DNA of 64,000 bases from a bacterium (lineage in GTDB: Bacteria; Hydrothermota; Tepidihabitantia; SM23-42; JAOAFX01). The DNA is taken from contig DASVHD010000021.1 of NCBI GenBank assembly GCA_036382775.1, positions 1 to 64,000 on the forward strand, given 5' to 3'. The translations under genes and the position numbers were made by a program. Below the pieces are notes generated by a model that was not told the origin of the DNA, searched no databases, and saw only the letters and a program-made list of their open reading frames with translations. This document shows positions 8,720 through 16,574 of this stretch, in pieces. The stretch's first letter is position 1, and every line of letters begins with the position of its first letter.

Positions 8720-9799
8720 TTATGGCGTTTTATAATCTATCCATCCCAATACTTTAAATGCTGATTCAAGCATGGAAATCGTTGTATGAAATAATTTTGT
8801 TCCTGACACACCTGTATTCTTATGTTCTAAGGACGGCATAAAAGATAATATGTACTTTATCAGGACTAGATTAGCAATCCATAATTGATTTTTCCCATTA
8901 TAAGAAAATCGTCTGGGTTCAATGTCATCGCCATGTATCATATCATTTCTTAAACTATAGAAATCATAGCCCCACCATGCAAATTTTGAAATATTGGCAG
9001 TTAAATTAGCGGTTCCGAATTTATTTTTTTCTAAAGCCTTTTTTTCAGGTGGTGTTATAGGTCTTTCTTCTTTTACAAAAAACCGATCTACTATATGTTC
9101 TAATTTAGATAAAACCTCAATCTTGATATGACTTTTGCTCGAGATATTTAAGAGCACTTCTATGCATATGGTTAATAATAATATAGATGATAAAGAAGCT
9201 ATATTTGTAAGCACCATGTTGGCATAATAGCAAAAGTCAACAACTCTTAATATGCGATTTCTTAATTCATTATTAAAAGAAGCTGAAAACAATTCTGCGG
9301 AAAATTCTTGAATAAAATCAATGTCAATATTCAATGGTTCTTGAATATAAGTATCAAGTGGTTGGTGAAACATATTGTCACCCCAAAATCGGTTTGTACC
9401 CTCAACTCTTGTAACAATTCTTTTCGGATCTAATGGATAACGATGTAGTATGAAAGGATTTGAGCAAATCATTCCATGGTTACTGTTATCATGTGCAATT
9501 CGTGTGGCAAAAGCATCAATAACTTGTAACCATGCCAACATGGTTATGGCAGAAACAACAGTATCACCATTGGATTCATCAATGATACATGAATTATTCA
9601 TTTTACATAAAACAAAGTTATTGAGTAATTTACAATTATCATCTCGGTAAGACGCTAATATATTTCTTATTCGTTGTTGAGTTTCCCTTTCTTCCACACT
9701 GATTAAATCAAGCGTTTCCGGTATAAATATAACTCCATTTATCGATAATTCTTTCTTGATTTTTAACCAAGGCAATATGTTTATATGTTGTAAGTTCAT
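8720..9799 (-). CDS. Hypothetical protein with a putative HEPN motif
   Basis: The product is about 359 aa and AT-rich. I used the ATG at 9799 rather than the adjacent TTG at 9802. I do not recognise the full-length family. Near residues 290-305 it has W-G-Y-D-F-Y-S-L-R-N-D-M-I-H-G-D: R-N-x-x-x-H is the Rx4-6H signature of HEPN ribonuclease domains, and the flanking aromatic helix fits the Apea-like HEPN group. The N-terminal two thirds (several helical segments, W-L-Q-V-I-D-A-F-A-T-R-I) match nothing I know. HEPN proteins are frequent toxins and defence effectors, and the location among hicB genes and repeats fits an accessory region. The HEPN assignment is inferred from one motif. Confidence 0.6.
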   Translation of the reverse strand: MNLQHINILPWLKIKKELSINGVIFIPETLDLISVEERETQQRIRNILASYRDDNCKLLNNFVLCKMNNSCIIDESNGDTVVSAITMLAWLQVIDAFATRIAHDNSNHGMICSNPFILHRYPLDPKRIVTRVEGTNRFWGDNMFHQPLDTYIQEPLNIDIDFIQEFSAELFSASFNNELRNRILRVVDFCYYANMVLTNIASLSSILLLTICIEVLLNISSKSHIKIEVLSKLEHIVDRFFVKEERPITPPEKKALEKNKFGTANLTANISKFAWWGYDFYSLRNDMIHGDDIEPRRFSYNGKNQLWIANLVLIKYILSFMPSLEHKNTGVSGTKLFHTTISMLESAFKVLGWIDYKTP

Positions 9800-9862
9800 C
9801 AAGTGGACTATTGTTCCCCCATACCTTTTTATATTATACGGTTAACATCTCGTTAGTCAATA

Positions 9863-10030
9863 TTATTCCACAATCGTATTTTCAACTTTGTTAAGGTCCT
9901 CAAGTTTTCGCATTATGCCGATCACCGTCTGTTTCATCTGACAGTCAGTAATGTCATCATTTGCTTGGATGTTTTCCAGCATACTGGTTAGTTCCTCTTT
10001 TTTTTTGGAATCTTGGAATAACTGTAAAAC
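9863..10030 (-). pseudogene. Open fragment of a helical protein without a start codon
   Basis: The minus strand is open for 55 codons before a TAA at 9863-9865, reading KKKEELTSMLENIQAND then MKQTVIGIMRKLEDLNKVE. An in-frame TAG lies directly upstream, and the only ATG is internal. The charged helical composition is protein-like, so this is probably the 3' remnant of a lost gene. I do not recognise the family. The rest of 9800-10201 shows nothing else. Confidence 0.3.
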
Positions 10031-10201
10031 CTATCATCAAGGCACAAATGCCGGACAGGTTGGTTGTGTTGCATTTCGCGCCATTATCTCCCGTAATTTC
10101 GTGCACTTTTTACATACAAATATTCTGAGAGTATTTTATCGGAATTTTTCGTTGCATTTTGTGCCTCAAACTCAATGAAATATCGGAGGTTTTCGAAAGG
10201 A

Positions 10202-10294
10202 TACCCGGCCTGCGGTCTATACATCCAATGATCGTGTATTAGCGTCTGTGGTTAATCAATTTAAAGCAAATATTCCGGCAGTCGCTGATTGAAT
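10202..10294. repeat. Dispersed repeat, partial and diverged copy C
   Basis: It matches the last ~93 bp of copies A and B (TACCCGGCCTGCGGTCTATAC through ATTCCGGCAGTCGCTGA) with more differences. It lies just upstream of the hicBA promoter. Confidence 0.7.
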
Positions 10295-10329
10295 GTGCAG
10301 GGATCTGCTCGATCGGTATTCCTTGCATC

Positions 10330-10357
10330 TTGATTTACAGATGAAGCTGCATATAAT
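10330..10357 (+). promoter_or_regulatory. Leaderless-type promoter of hicB
   Basis: TTGATT (10330-10335), a 16-nt spacer and TATAAT (10352-10357). Only 6 nt separate the -10 box from the ATG at 10364, so transcription should begin at or next to the start codon. Confidence 0.75.
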
Positions 10358-10363
10358 ACACGC

Positions 10364-10588
10364 ATGAAGAAGAGGAAAATTGACAAGGAAATAATTTTCA
10401 TGGTTGAAGAATCGCTTGACGGCGGATACGAGGCGCACGCACCGGGTTATTCTATTTTTACGGAAGCCGAAACCTTAGATGAACTGCGTATATCGATAAA
10501 AGATGCCGTGACGTATCATTTTGCGGACGGCGAAGCACCGGCTATTATTCGGATGCATATCGTGAGAGATGAGTTGATCCCCGTATGA
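10364..10588 (+). CDS. hicB: HicB-family antitoxin
   Basis: The product is 74 aa: a lysine-rich start, then a HicB core (EIIFMVEESLDGGYEAHAPG, then the helix ETLDELRISIKDAVTYHF) and a short strand ending D-E-L-I-P-V. HicB neutralises the HicA mRNA interferase and often represses its own operon. Its stop overlaps the start of the downstream hicA remnant (ATGA), the usual coupling, although many hicBA operons carry the toxin first. The -10 box is 6 nt from the ATG, predicting a leaderless message. Because the toxin frame is broken, this antitoxin may now have no target in cis. Confidence 0.88.
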   Translation: MKKRKIDKEIIFMVEESLDGGYEAHAPGYSIFTEAETLDELRISIKDAVTYHFADGEAPAIIRMHIVRDELIPV

Positions 10589-10833
10589 AACTGCCCCGGG
10601 ACCTGGGCGGCGAAGAACTTGCTAAGATCCTGGGTAAATATGGATATCAAATCACCCGTCAGACAGGCAGTCATATCAGGCTGACGACAGTATTCAAAGG
10701 GCAACACCATATGACTATTCCATAACATAAAACTCTGAAAGTCGGAACGCTGAATAATATTCTGAATGATATTGCACAATATTTGAAAAAAGATAAACAG
10801 ATTTTGATAGAAGAATTATTCACTAAGTATTGA
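10585..10833 (+). pseudogene. hicA: HicA mRNA interferase broken by an in-frame stop
   Basis: The frame starts with an ATG overlapping the hicB stop and reads through a typical HicA of 82 codons: LGGEELAKILGKYGYQITRQ, then TGSHIRL with the catalytic His, then HHMTIP, a TAA at 10723-10725, and H-K-T-L-K-V-G-T-L-N-N-I-L-N-D-I to a natural stop at 10831-10833. The family normally has P-(N/K)-H-K-T-L-K-V-G-T-L, so one substitution (for example AAA to TAA) explains the stop. The remainder is undamaged, implying recent inactivation. The 46-residue product keeps the catalytic His but lacks the C-terminal helix. Readthrough cannot be excluded but nothing suggests it. Confidence 0.85.
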
Positions 10834-10917
10834 TTATGGCATTTGCTGCCAGTCGCATCGTGCAAAGTTGGGAGCATAGCCGGAAAAATATCGACTTATA
10901 GCTGCGTTGATGTTGAT

Positions 10918-10946
10918 AAAAGGGGCACGCTTTGCGTGCCCCTTTT
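10918..10946. terminator. Bidirectional terminator between hicBA and rny
   Basis: AAAAGGGGCACGC (10918-10930) and its exact complement (10934-10946) flank a TTT loop: a 13-bp stem with A and T runs on the two sides, serving both converging transcripts. Confidence 0.9.
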
Positions 10947-10972
10947 CTTTTTGCTAAAATCCGTACAACGAG

Positions 10973-12529
10973 TTACTTCGCCAGCTCGATCGCCCGTTTT
11001 TCCCGGATGACGGTTATCTTTATCTGCCCCGGGTACTGCGTTTCCTTCTCGATGCGGCGGGCGATATTGCGCGCCAGGTCTTCGGCCTCGTAATCCGAGA
11101 TCTTTTCGGGCTGGACCATTACCCTGATCTCGCGGCCCGCCTGGATCGCAAATACCCGCTCCACGCCATTGAAAGATGCGGCGATCTCTTCCAGGGTCTT
11201 GAGACGCTTGATATAAGCTTCGATCGTTTCCCGGCGCGCCCCTGGACGCGAACCCGAGATCGAGTCAGCGATCTCCACGACAAACGCATACGGCGTCGTC
11301 GGTTTGATCTCTTCGTGGTGCGCCCCGATGGTGTTCACGATCGTCTCGTTCTCGCCGAATTTCATGGCCAGTTCGGCGCCGATCTGCGCGTGGGGACCTT
11401 CGATATTAAGGTCAGCGACCTTTCCCAGGTCGTGCAACAAGCCGGCCCGCCGCGCCGTTACCGAATCCAACCCCAATTCCTGGGCAAGCAGTGCCGAAAG
11501 GTACGAGACTTCCTTGGAATGTTGCAGCAGGTTCTGGCCGTAGCTGGTCCGGAACCTCATCTTCCCCAGGTACTTGATGATCTCCGGCGACAGGCCGATG
11601 ATACCCAATTCCAGCGTGATCTCCTCGCCGGCGTTCTTGATCGCCAGGTCAAGTTCTTTCTGGGCGTTCTTCACGACCTCTTCGATGCGCGCTGGATGGA
11701 TCCGGCCGTCAGATACCAGCTTCGACATGGCCATGCGCGCGATCTCGCGGCGGAGGGGGTCAAAGCACGACAGCGAGATGGTCTCGGGAGTGTCGTCAAT
11801 GATGACCTCAACGCCGGTCAGGTTCTCGAACGCCCGGATATTTCGTCCTTCACGGCCGATGATCCTTCCCTTCATGTCTTCGGACGGGATTACGACGACG
11901 GAGATCGTGGTCTCCGCGGTATGGGCGGTAGCGCAGCGCTGGATCGACTGCAGGACGATCTCCCGGGCCGTCTCTTCGGCCTGCGCCCTGGCTTCTTCTT
12001 TTATCTTGCTGAGCAGCCCGGACGCCTCGTGGCGCGCTTCGGCTTCAAGGTTTTTCATGAGCGCGTTCTTGGCTTCATCCTTGGAGAGATTGGCGATCTG
12101 CTGAAGAGCGTCTGTTTCCTGTTTGATAAGCTGGTCTAAGCGTTCTGATTTGGCCTGGATGATCCGTTCCCGGTTTTGGATATTGTGTTCCTTCGTCAGT
12201 ACTTCTTTTTCTTTTTCAATGATGATCTGTTCGCGGCGGTCCAGTGCCAGCTCTTTTTCCAGCAGACGTTTTTCCGCTTTTTCCGTTTCTTTTCTTTTAT
12301 TCTGGGTTTCCCGTTCGAAATTGAGTTTTTCCTGGTACCATTCTTCTTTGGCGGCGATGACCGCCGATTTGCGGTAGTTCTCTGCTTCTTTTTTCGCCTC
12401 ATCGATGATCTTCTCGGCTTCCTTTGAGGCGTTGATGATTTTGGTCCGACCGAATTTAGAGTAGATAAATATCGCAAAACTCGCGGCGATCACTATCGCC
12501 GCAATGCTTAACAGTATCTGGAATGTCAT
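10973..12529 (-). CDS. rny: Ribonuclease Y
   Basis: The product is 518 aa. RNase Y is a membrane-anchored endoribonuclease that initiates mRNA decay. An N-terminal transmembrane helix (ILLSIAAIVIAASFAIFIY) is followed by a long charged coiled coil (residues ~30-200). A KH domain has GRIIGREGRNIRAFE near residue 220, and an HD domain has LLHDLGKVADL near 363 with a later H-H-E-E. I chose the ATG at 12529 over the upstream one at 12580 because GAGGAG lies 5-6 nt before it and the 6S RNA occupies the DNA upstream. It is the last gene of the run from thrS and is closed by the 10918 terminator. Confidence 0.96.
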   Translation of the reverse strand: MTFQILLSIAAIVIAASFAIFIYSKFGRTKIINASKEAEKIIDEAKKEAENYRKSAVIAAKEEWYQEKLNFERETQNKRKETEKAEKRLLEKELALDRREQIIIEKEKEVLTKEHNIQNRERIIQAKSERLDQLIKQETDALQQIANLSKDEAKNALMKNLEAEARHEASGLLSKIKEEARAQAEETAREIVLQSIQRCATAHTAETTISVVVIPSEDMKGRIIGREGRNIRAFENLTGVEVIIDDTPETISLSCFDPLRREIARMAMSKLVSDGRIHPARIEEVVKNAQKELDLAIKNAGEEITLELGIIGLSPEIIKYLGKMRFRTSYGQNLLQHSKEVSYLSALLAQELGLDSVTARRAGLLHDLGKVADLNIEGPHAQIGAELAMKFGENETIVNTIGAHHEEIKPTTPYAFVVEIADSISGSRPGARRETIEAYIKRLKTLEEIAASFNGVERVFAIQAGREIRVMVQPEKISDYEAEDLARNIARRIEKETQYPGQIKITVIREKRAIELAK

Positions 12530-12569
12530 GACAACTCCTCGCCCCGCGAAATGGGGACAATTTTTTAAA

Positions 12570-12722
12570 GTTCCCCGCATGTGCCGTGTGGGAAAAAGTC
12601 TTTGAACCCAGGTTTAAGGTGGGCGCCTGTCGGCTGTCAGACAATTCCAACAGTCAAACGTGGCTCCCAAACGATGGGTGTTGGCTCAAGACTTAATGCC
12701 CATCACGGACACTGCAGGGAAC
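12570..12722 (-). ncRNA. ssrS: 6S RNA (RNA polymerase regulator)
   Basis: Read on the minus strand, the closing stem GTTCCCTGCAGTGTCCGTG pairs with CACACGGCACATGCGGGGAAC, with small bulges. Between them are the conserved blocks CTTGAGCC near the 5' side and CACCTTAAACC..GGGTTCAAAG near the 3' side, flanking a large internal region as in E. coli and other 6S RNAs. At about 153 nt it is slightly short. It begins 3 nt after the zapA stop; zapA-ssrS linkage is known across many bacteria. 6S RNA mimics an open promoter and sequesters housekeeping RNA polymerase in stationary phase. No separate promoter was identified, so it is probably processed from the operon transcript or has a promoter inside zapA. 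Confidence 0.82.
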
Positions 12723-12725
12723 GAA

Positions 12726-13013
12726 TTAAGAAATCGCTTCATCTATCTTAAGGATTAGGTTGCTGATCCTTTGTTCGATATCGCCGATCTTCTTATTAAG
12801 CTGAGTATCGCTTTGCAGGTACTCGTCAACCAAATTAAGACATGCCAGTACGGCGATTTTGGTGGTTGACGGGAGTGGAAATTCGCGATGGATCTCGCGC
12901 ATTTTCTTATCTACGATCTCAGCGATTTTCTTGATCCGTTCTGCGTCCACATCTTCGGCGATCACCCGATATTCATTGCCAAAGATGTTCACGACAACTT
13001 CATTTTTTTTCAT
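12726..13013 (-). CDS. zapA: Cell division protein ZapA
   Basis: The product is 95 aa: an N-terminal beta-hairpin (VVNIFGNEYRVIAEDVDAER), then two helices (KIAEIVDKKMREI, TTKIAVLACLNLVDEYLQ) and a C-terminal coiled coil (LNKKIGDIEQRISNLILKID). This is the ZapA architecture; the protein tetramerises, binds FtsZ and bundles protofilaments at midcell. It follows a small coiled-coil gene by 18 nt and precedes the 6S RNA by 3 nt. Confidence 0.9.
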   Translation of the reverse strand: MKKNEVVVNIFGNEYRVIAEDVDAERIKKIAEIVDKKMREIHREFPLPSTTKIAVLACLNLVDEYLQSDTQLNKKIGDIEQRISNLILKIDEAIS

Positions 13014-13031
13014 CGTATCACCATGAACTTC

Positions 13032-13208
13032 CTATATGAGCAGATTATCGACCTTCTCAATGAGACCATCGACCCGTTTTTTAGCTTCTGCTTCGCGGAT
13101 CTTCGAACGTTCAGAGTCCTGCTCAAGCTCTTGAACTCTTTGTTTAAGCGCACTGATCGTGCCAATCATTTTGGTGATTCTCTCTTCCAGTTTTATTAGT
13201 TCCTCCAA
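13032..13208 (-). CDS. Small coiled-coil protein (ZapB-like), TTG start
   Basis: The product is 58 aa, starting with TTG at 13208 inside the end of pheT (overlap 13 nt). It reads LEELIKLEERITKMIGTI then SALKQRVQELEQD and EAKKRVDGLIEKVDNLLI, a continuous heptad-repeat coiled coil. AAAGGAG lies 5 nt before the TTG, which makes this start convincing; an internal ATG (residue 14) has no such site. Its size, coiled coil and place immediately upstream of zapA fit the ZapB-like partners that stimulate Z-ring assembly, but homology cannot be shown from so short a coil. Confidence 0.72.
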   Translation of the reverse strand: MEELIKLEERITKMIGTISALKQRVQELEQDSERSKIREAEAKKRVDGLIEKVDNLLI

Positions 13209-15526
13209 TGTGTCTCCTTTGTTCTTAAACTAGCCTGGAACTGCCCGGTTATTTCAAGGACGATCTTGGAGATGAATTTTTCAACTTCCGCATCGGTGAG
13301 TGTGCGGTCCGGTGCCCTGAAATACAGGCGGAATCCAAAGCTTTTTTTACCCTCCGCCAAGTTTTTCCCTTTGTAATAATCGAAGAGAATCGTTTTTTCC
13401 AGAACCGGTCCGCCGACCCGGCGCATCAGCGCCATCATATCGGACGCTTCGGTGGCGTTGTCGACCAGGAATGAAAGATCGCGGATGTTCGCCGGGAACT
13501 TTGCCGGTGGCTGGTAGAACGATTCGCTGACCAGGGGCCATAATTTATCCAGGTTCAGTTCAAAGTACATGTAATCGCCCTCGCAGAGATCACGATCGAT
13601 CACGCCCAGGTACCCGATCTCCATGTTGGCGTGGGACAAGAGCGTAGCTTGGCTGAAACCCGTCCTTTGCACATGGCTGAACTGGATGTTCTGGATATGC
13701 AGTGCCGCGAAGAGCGCCTCAGTCGTGCCTTTGGCGTCAAAATAATCGATGGCGCGGTCCGGTTCATGCCAGAACCCAGGCCGAGCTTCACCGCCCATGG
13801 CGACGCCCAGATGTTTTTCCTGGAATGGTTCCTCCGGGATGAGAATATTACCGATCTCGAACAGCTGCAGGTTATAATTGCCTTTCGACCGGTTATGCAA
13901 TACGCAATCGATCATGCCTGAGAACAGCGACGGCCTCAGGCTGTCGAACCTTTCGTTAAGCGGATTTTTGATCGATACATACCGCGTATATCCAAGTTCG
14001 GTTAAACGCTTGCTCGCGGCCAGGGAGAGATTGTAGGTTTCGTTGAACCCCCGGCCCACCATGAAATCCTTGACCGTCTCCTCATACTCGCGACTTTTCG
14101 GTTTGACCGCGAGCGGCACCCATTTCAAGGACGGCACCTCGGGGATCTTCATGTAGCCATAGAGCCGGGCGACTTCTTCGAAGATGTCTTCTTCGATACG
14201 CAGATCGCCCCGGTAGTGGGGGATGCTCGCGGCCAGGGTCGTGCTGCCCGTGGTATGGATATGCGCCCGGGCCAGCATCTTCTTGACCGTTTCGTTCGGG
14301 AGGTCTAAAGACAGGATCTTGTTCAATCGCGCGGCCGAAAAACGCACTTTCCGGGTGCGCATTTTCTTGCCGCAGCCCGTAAATTCTGTTTCCCGGGCAG
14401 CAGCGTATTTTTTGAACAGCGCGGCCGTCTGCAGGGATGTTTCGTCAACCATCGCATAGTCGGCACCGCGTTCGAACCGCATTGACGCTTCGGTCTGAAT
14501 ACCCAGACGGCGCGCGGTCGCGGCAATGCGCGCAGGGTCAAAATACGCGCTTTCCAGCAGTACCCGGTTGGTGGATGCGGAGATCTCTGCCCGTTTCGAA
14601 CCGATGACACCGGCCAGGGCGATCGGACCGTTCTTGTCGGCGATGACCAGGTCCTCACGGGTCAGCTTGAATACCGTTCCTTCGAGCGTGATGAATTCTT
14701 CGCCGGCCCTTGCCCGCCTGATGATGATGCTTCCTTTCAAGAGGTCAAGATCGAACGGATGCAGGGGCTGTCCGTACATGAGCATCATGATGTTGGTGAT
14801 GTCAACGACATTGCTGATACCCTTCATGCCCATGCAGTGCAGACGCCACTTCATCCAGAAGGGGGATTCCTGGACCGCGATATCCTCAAAGATCCTCGCG
14901 GTGTACCGCGGGCACCCGGACAGGTCCTTGATCAGGATCTTGAAAGCGCCCTCGTGGTTGGCCTGGGGAGCAAGATTTTCTTCCGGGCTGTAAGAAATGC
15001 CGAGCGCGATGGCGACTTCGCGGGCAAGACCGATCATGGACAGCCAGTCGAAGCGGTTGGGGAATGTTTTGATCTCGATCACGACATCGTCCAGACAGTC
15101 CTTGAATTCCCGGCCCGGTTCGATCTGGTCGAGAACAATGACACCGGTCGACTTTTCCGCCAGCCCCAGTTCCTCTTCACTGACCAGCGTCCCGTCGGAC
15201 CTGACACCGTCAAAATCCTTGGGTACGATGGTCTCATTTTGGAAAGTTACGCCGACCGGACCGACCAGCACGATGTCCTGGGGTTTGATATTTTTGGCTG
15301 CGGTCACGATCTGAACCTTCTTGGTAGTCTTGATATCGAGTATTGACAGGTTATGCAGCTTCGGATGGGGATCGATGCCTTTAATTAGCCCGGTAACGAT
15401 GCCGGGCGGGGCAAGGCTTGACTGGCCTTCGGTTTCGATCCCGAGGTCAAGGAGCGACCGGGTCAATTGCTCGACATTGATCTTGGCACCCAGCAAGTCC
15501 TCGAGCCATTTGACAGAAAATAGCAT
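13196..15526 (-). CDS. pheT: Phenylalanine--tRNA ligase beta subunit
   Basis: The product is 776 aa, the length of the long bacterial form. In order it has an N-terminal segment (MLFSVKWLEDLLG), an EMAP-type tRNA-binding domain (~40-150, HPKLHNLSILDI), the B3/4 editing domain (~210-370), the B5 domain (~390-470, with RIEEDIFEEVARLYGY), a catalytic-like core, and a C-terminal FDX-ACB anticodon-binding domain (PPAKFPANIRDLSFLVD onward). It forms the alpha2-beta2 synthetase with PheS, which lies 33 nt upstream. The start follows an AGGA-type ribosome site. Confidence 0.97.
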   Translation of the reverse strand: MLFSVKWLEDLLGAKINVEQLTRSLLDLGIETEGQSSLAPPGIVTGLIKGIDPHPKLHNLSILDIKTTKKVQIVTAAKNIKPQDIVLVGPVGVTFQNETIVPKDFDGVRSDGTLVSEEELGLAEKSTGVIVLDQIEPGREFKDCLDDVVIEIKTFPNRFDWLSMIGLAREVAIALGISYSPEENLAPQANHEGAFKILIKDLSGCPRYTARIFEDIAVQESPFWMKWRLHCMGMKGISNVVDITNIMMLMYGQPLHPFDLDLLKGSIIIRRARAGEEFITLEGTVFKLTREDLVIADKNGPIALAGVIGSKRAEISASTNRVLLESAYFDPARIAATARRLGIQTEASMRFERGADYAMVDETSLQTAALFKKYAAARETEFTGCGKKMRTRKVRFSAARLNKILSLDLPNETVKKMLARAHIHTTGSTTLAASIPHYRGDLRIEEDIFEEVARLYGYMKIPEVPSLKWVPLAVKPKSREYEETVKDFMVGRGFNETYNLSLAASKRLTELGYTRYVSIKNPLNERFDSLRPSLFSGMIDCVLHNRSKGNYNLQLFEIGNILIPEEPFQEKHLGVAMGGEARPGFWHEPDRAIDYFDAKGTTEALFAALHIQNIQFSHVQRTGFSQATLLSHANMEIGYLGVIDRDLCEGDYMYFELNLDKLWPLVSESFYQPPAKFPANIRDLSFLVDNATEASDMMALMRRVGGPVLEKTILFDYYKGKNLAEGKKSFGFRLYFRAPDRTLTDAEVEKFISKIVLEITGQFQASLRTKETHWRN

Positions 15527-15559
15527 GTTAATGTTCCTCGGCTTTCATAAGATTGATCA

Positions 15560-16567
15560 TTAAAATTGCTCCAGAAACCTAATGTCATTGTTGAAAAAAA
15601 CCCTGATGTCATCGATGGCATATTTGATGATCGCCACCCGTTCCACGCCCATACCCAGGGCATAGCCGGAATATTTACGGGGTGAGATATTAACGTTCTT
15701 CAGCACCTGCGGATGGACCATGCCGCAGCCCAGGACCTCCACCCAGCCGCTGTTTCCGCACACGGCGCAGCCCTCGCCGCCGCACACCGTGCAGCTGATC
15801 GCCAGTTCGCCGGACGGCTCGGTGAATGGAAAATAAGACGGCCGCAGTTCATAGCGCGTTTTTGGTCCGTAGATATGACGCACGAATTCTCCGAGCAGCC
15901 ATTTGAGTTCGCCAAAAGAGACGTTTTCGTCGACGTAAAAGGCTTCGATCTGGTGGAAAACCGGGGAATGGCTGGCGTCGAAAGGATCATATCGATAACA
16001 GCGCCCCGGGCAGATGATCTTGACCGGCGGCTGTTTCTTCTCCATGACTCGGATCTGGATCGGCGAGGTGTGGCTGCGCAGGATCAGGTCGTCCTTGATC
16101 GCGGTATACAGGCACGACTGCATGTCCCGCGCCGGGTGGTTCTTGGGCATGTTGAGGGCTTCAAAATTGTACCAGTCGTATTCGATCTCCGGTCCGGTGG
16201 CGACAGAGAATCCGTAATACTGGAAGAACTCAATGATTTCCGTGAATACTTTTGACAGCAGGTGATAGTGGCCGATGTAACCGATCTTCCCGGGCAAAAG
16301 GGTCTCGATCTTCATCTGGTCATCAGCAGCCATGGCAGCCAGACGCGTTTGAAGCTCGTTGGTCAGGAAATTCTTGATACTGTTTATCTGATTGCCGAAT
16401 TCCTTCTTCTCCTCGACCGCCATTTGCGCCAGGTCCTTGAACAGCTCGTTGAGCGCGCCTTTGCGTCCAAGATACTTGACCCGGAGCGCTTCCAGGGCGT
16501 CCTTGCCACGGGCCTGCGCCAGGGCGTCGGTGATCTCCTGCTTGAGCTTTTCCAGCTGTTCTGTCAT
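15560..16567 (-). CDS. pheS: Phenylalanine--tRNA ligase alpha subunit
   Basis: The product is 335 aa. An N-terminal coiled coil (residues 1-85) binds tRNA, followed by the class II catalytic core. Motif 2 lies at GRCYRYDPFDASHSPVFHQ and motif 3 at GMGVERVAIIKYAIDDIR near the C-terminus. It also has a CxxC-x-G-x-G-C-x-x-C cluster (C-T-V-C-G-G-E-G-C-A-V-C) before GWVEVLGCGMVHP, a putative zinc knuckle present in some bacterial PheS lineages. It is seven nucleotides downstream of rplT in the classical order. Confidence 0.97.
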   Translation of the reverse strand: MTEQLEKLKQEITDALAQARGKDALEALRVKYLGRKGALNELFKDLAQMAVEEKKEFGNQINSIKNFLTNELQTRLAAMAADDQMKIETLLPGKIGYIGHYHLLSKVFTEIIEFFQYYGFSVATGPEIEYDWYNFEALNMPKNHPARDMQSCLYTAIKDDLILRSHTSPIQIRVMEKKQPPVKIICPGRCYRYDPFDASHSPVFHQIEAFYVDENVSFGELKWLLGEFVRHIYGPKTRYELRPSYFPFTEPSGELAISCTVCGGEGCAVCGNSGWVEVLGCGMVHPQVLKNVNISPRKYSGYALGMGVERVAIIKYAIDDIRVFFNNDIRFLEQF

Positions 16568-16574
16568 GATCGGG

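Noticed and set aside
10723-10725. Stop-codon reassignment or readthrough as an explanation for hicA
   Set aside because: Every other gene ends normally at TAA and no recoding structure or selenocysteine-type element is visible. A nonsense mutation is simpler.
11315-12139. A 274-codon frame antisense to rny
   Set aside because: It is entirely inside rny and made of complementary codons; no start signal.
12541-12558. Separate regulatory hairpin in front of rny
   Set aside because: CCCC/GGGG gives only a 4-5 bp stem next to the Shine-Dalgarno. It may simply be the tail of the 6S RNA transcript.
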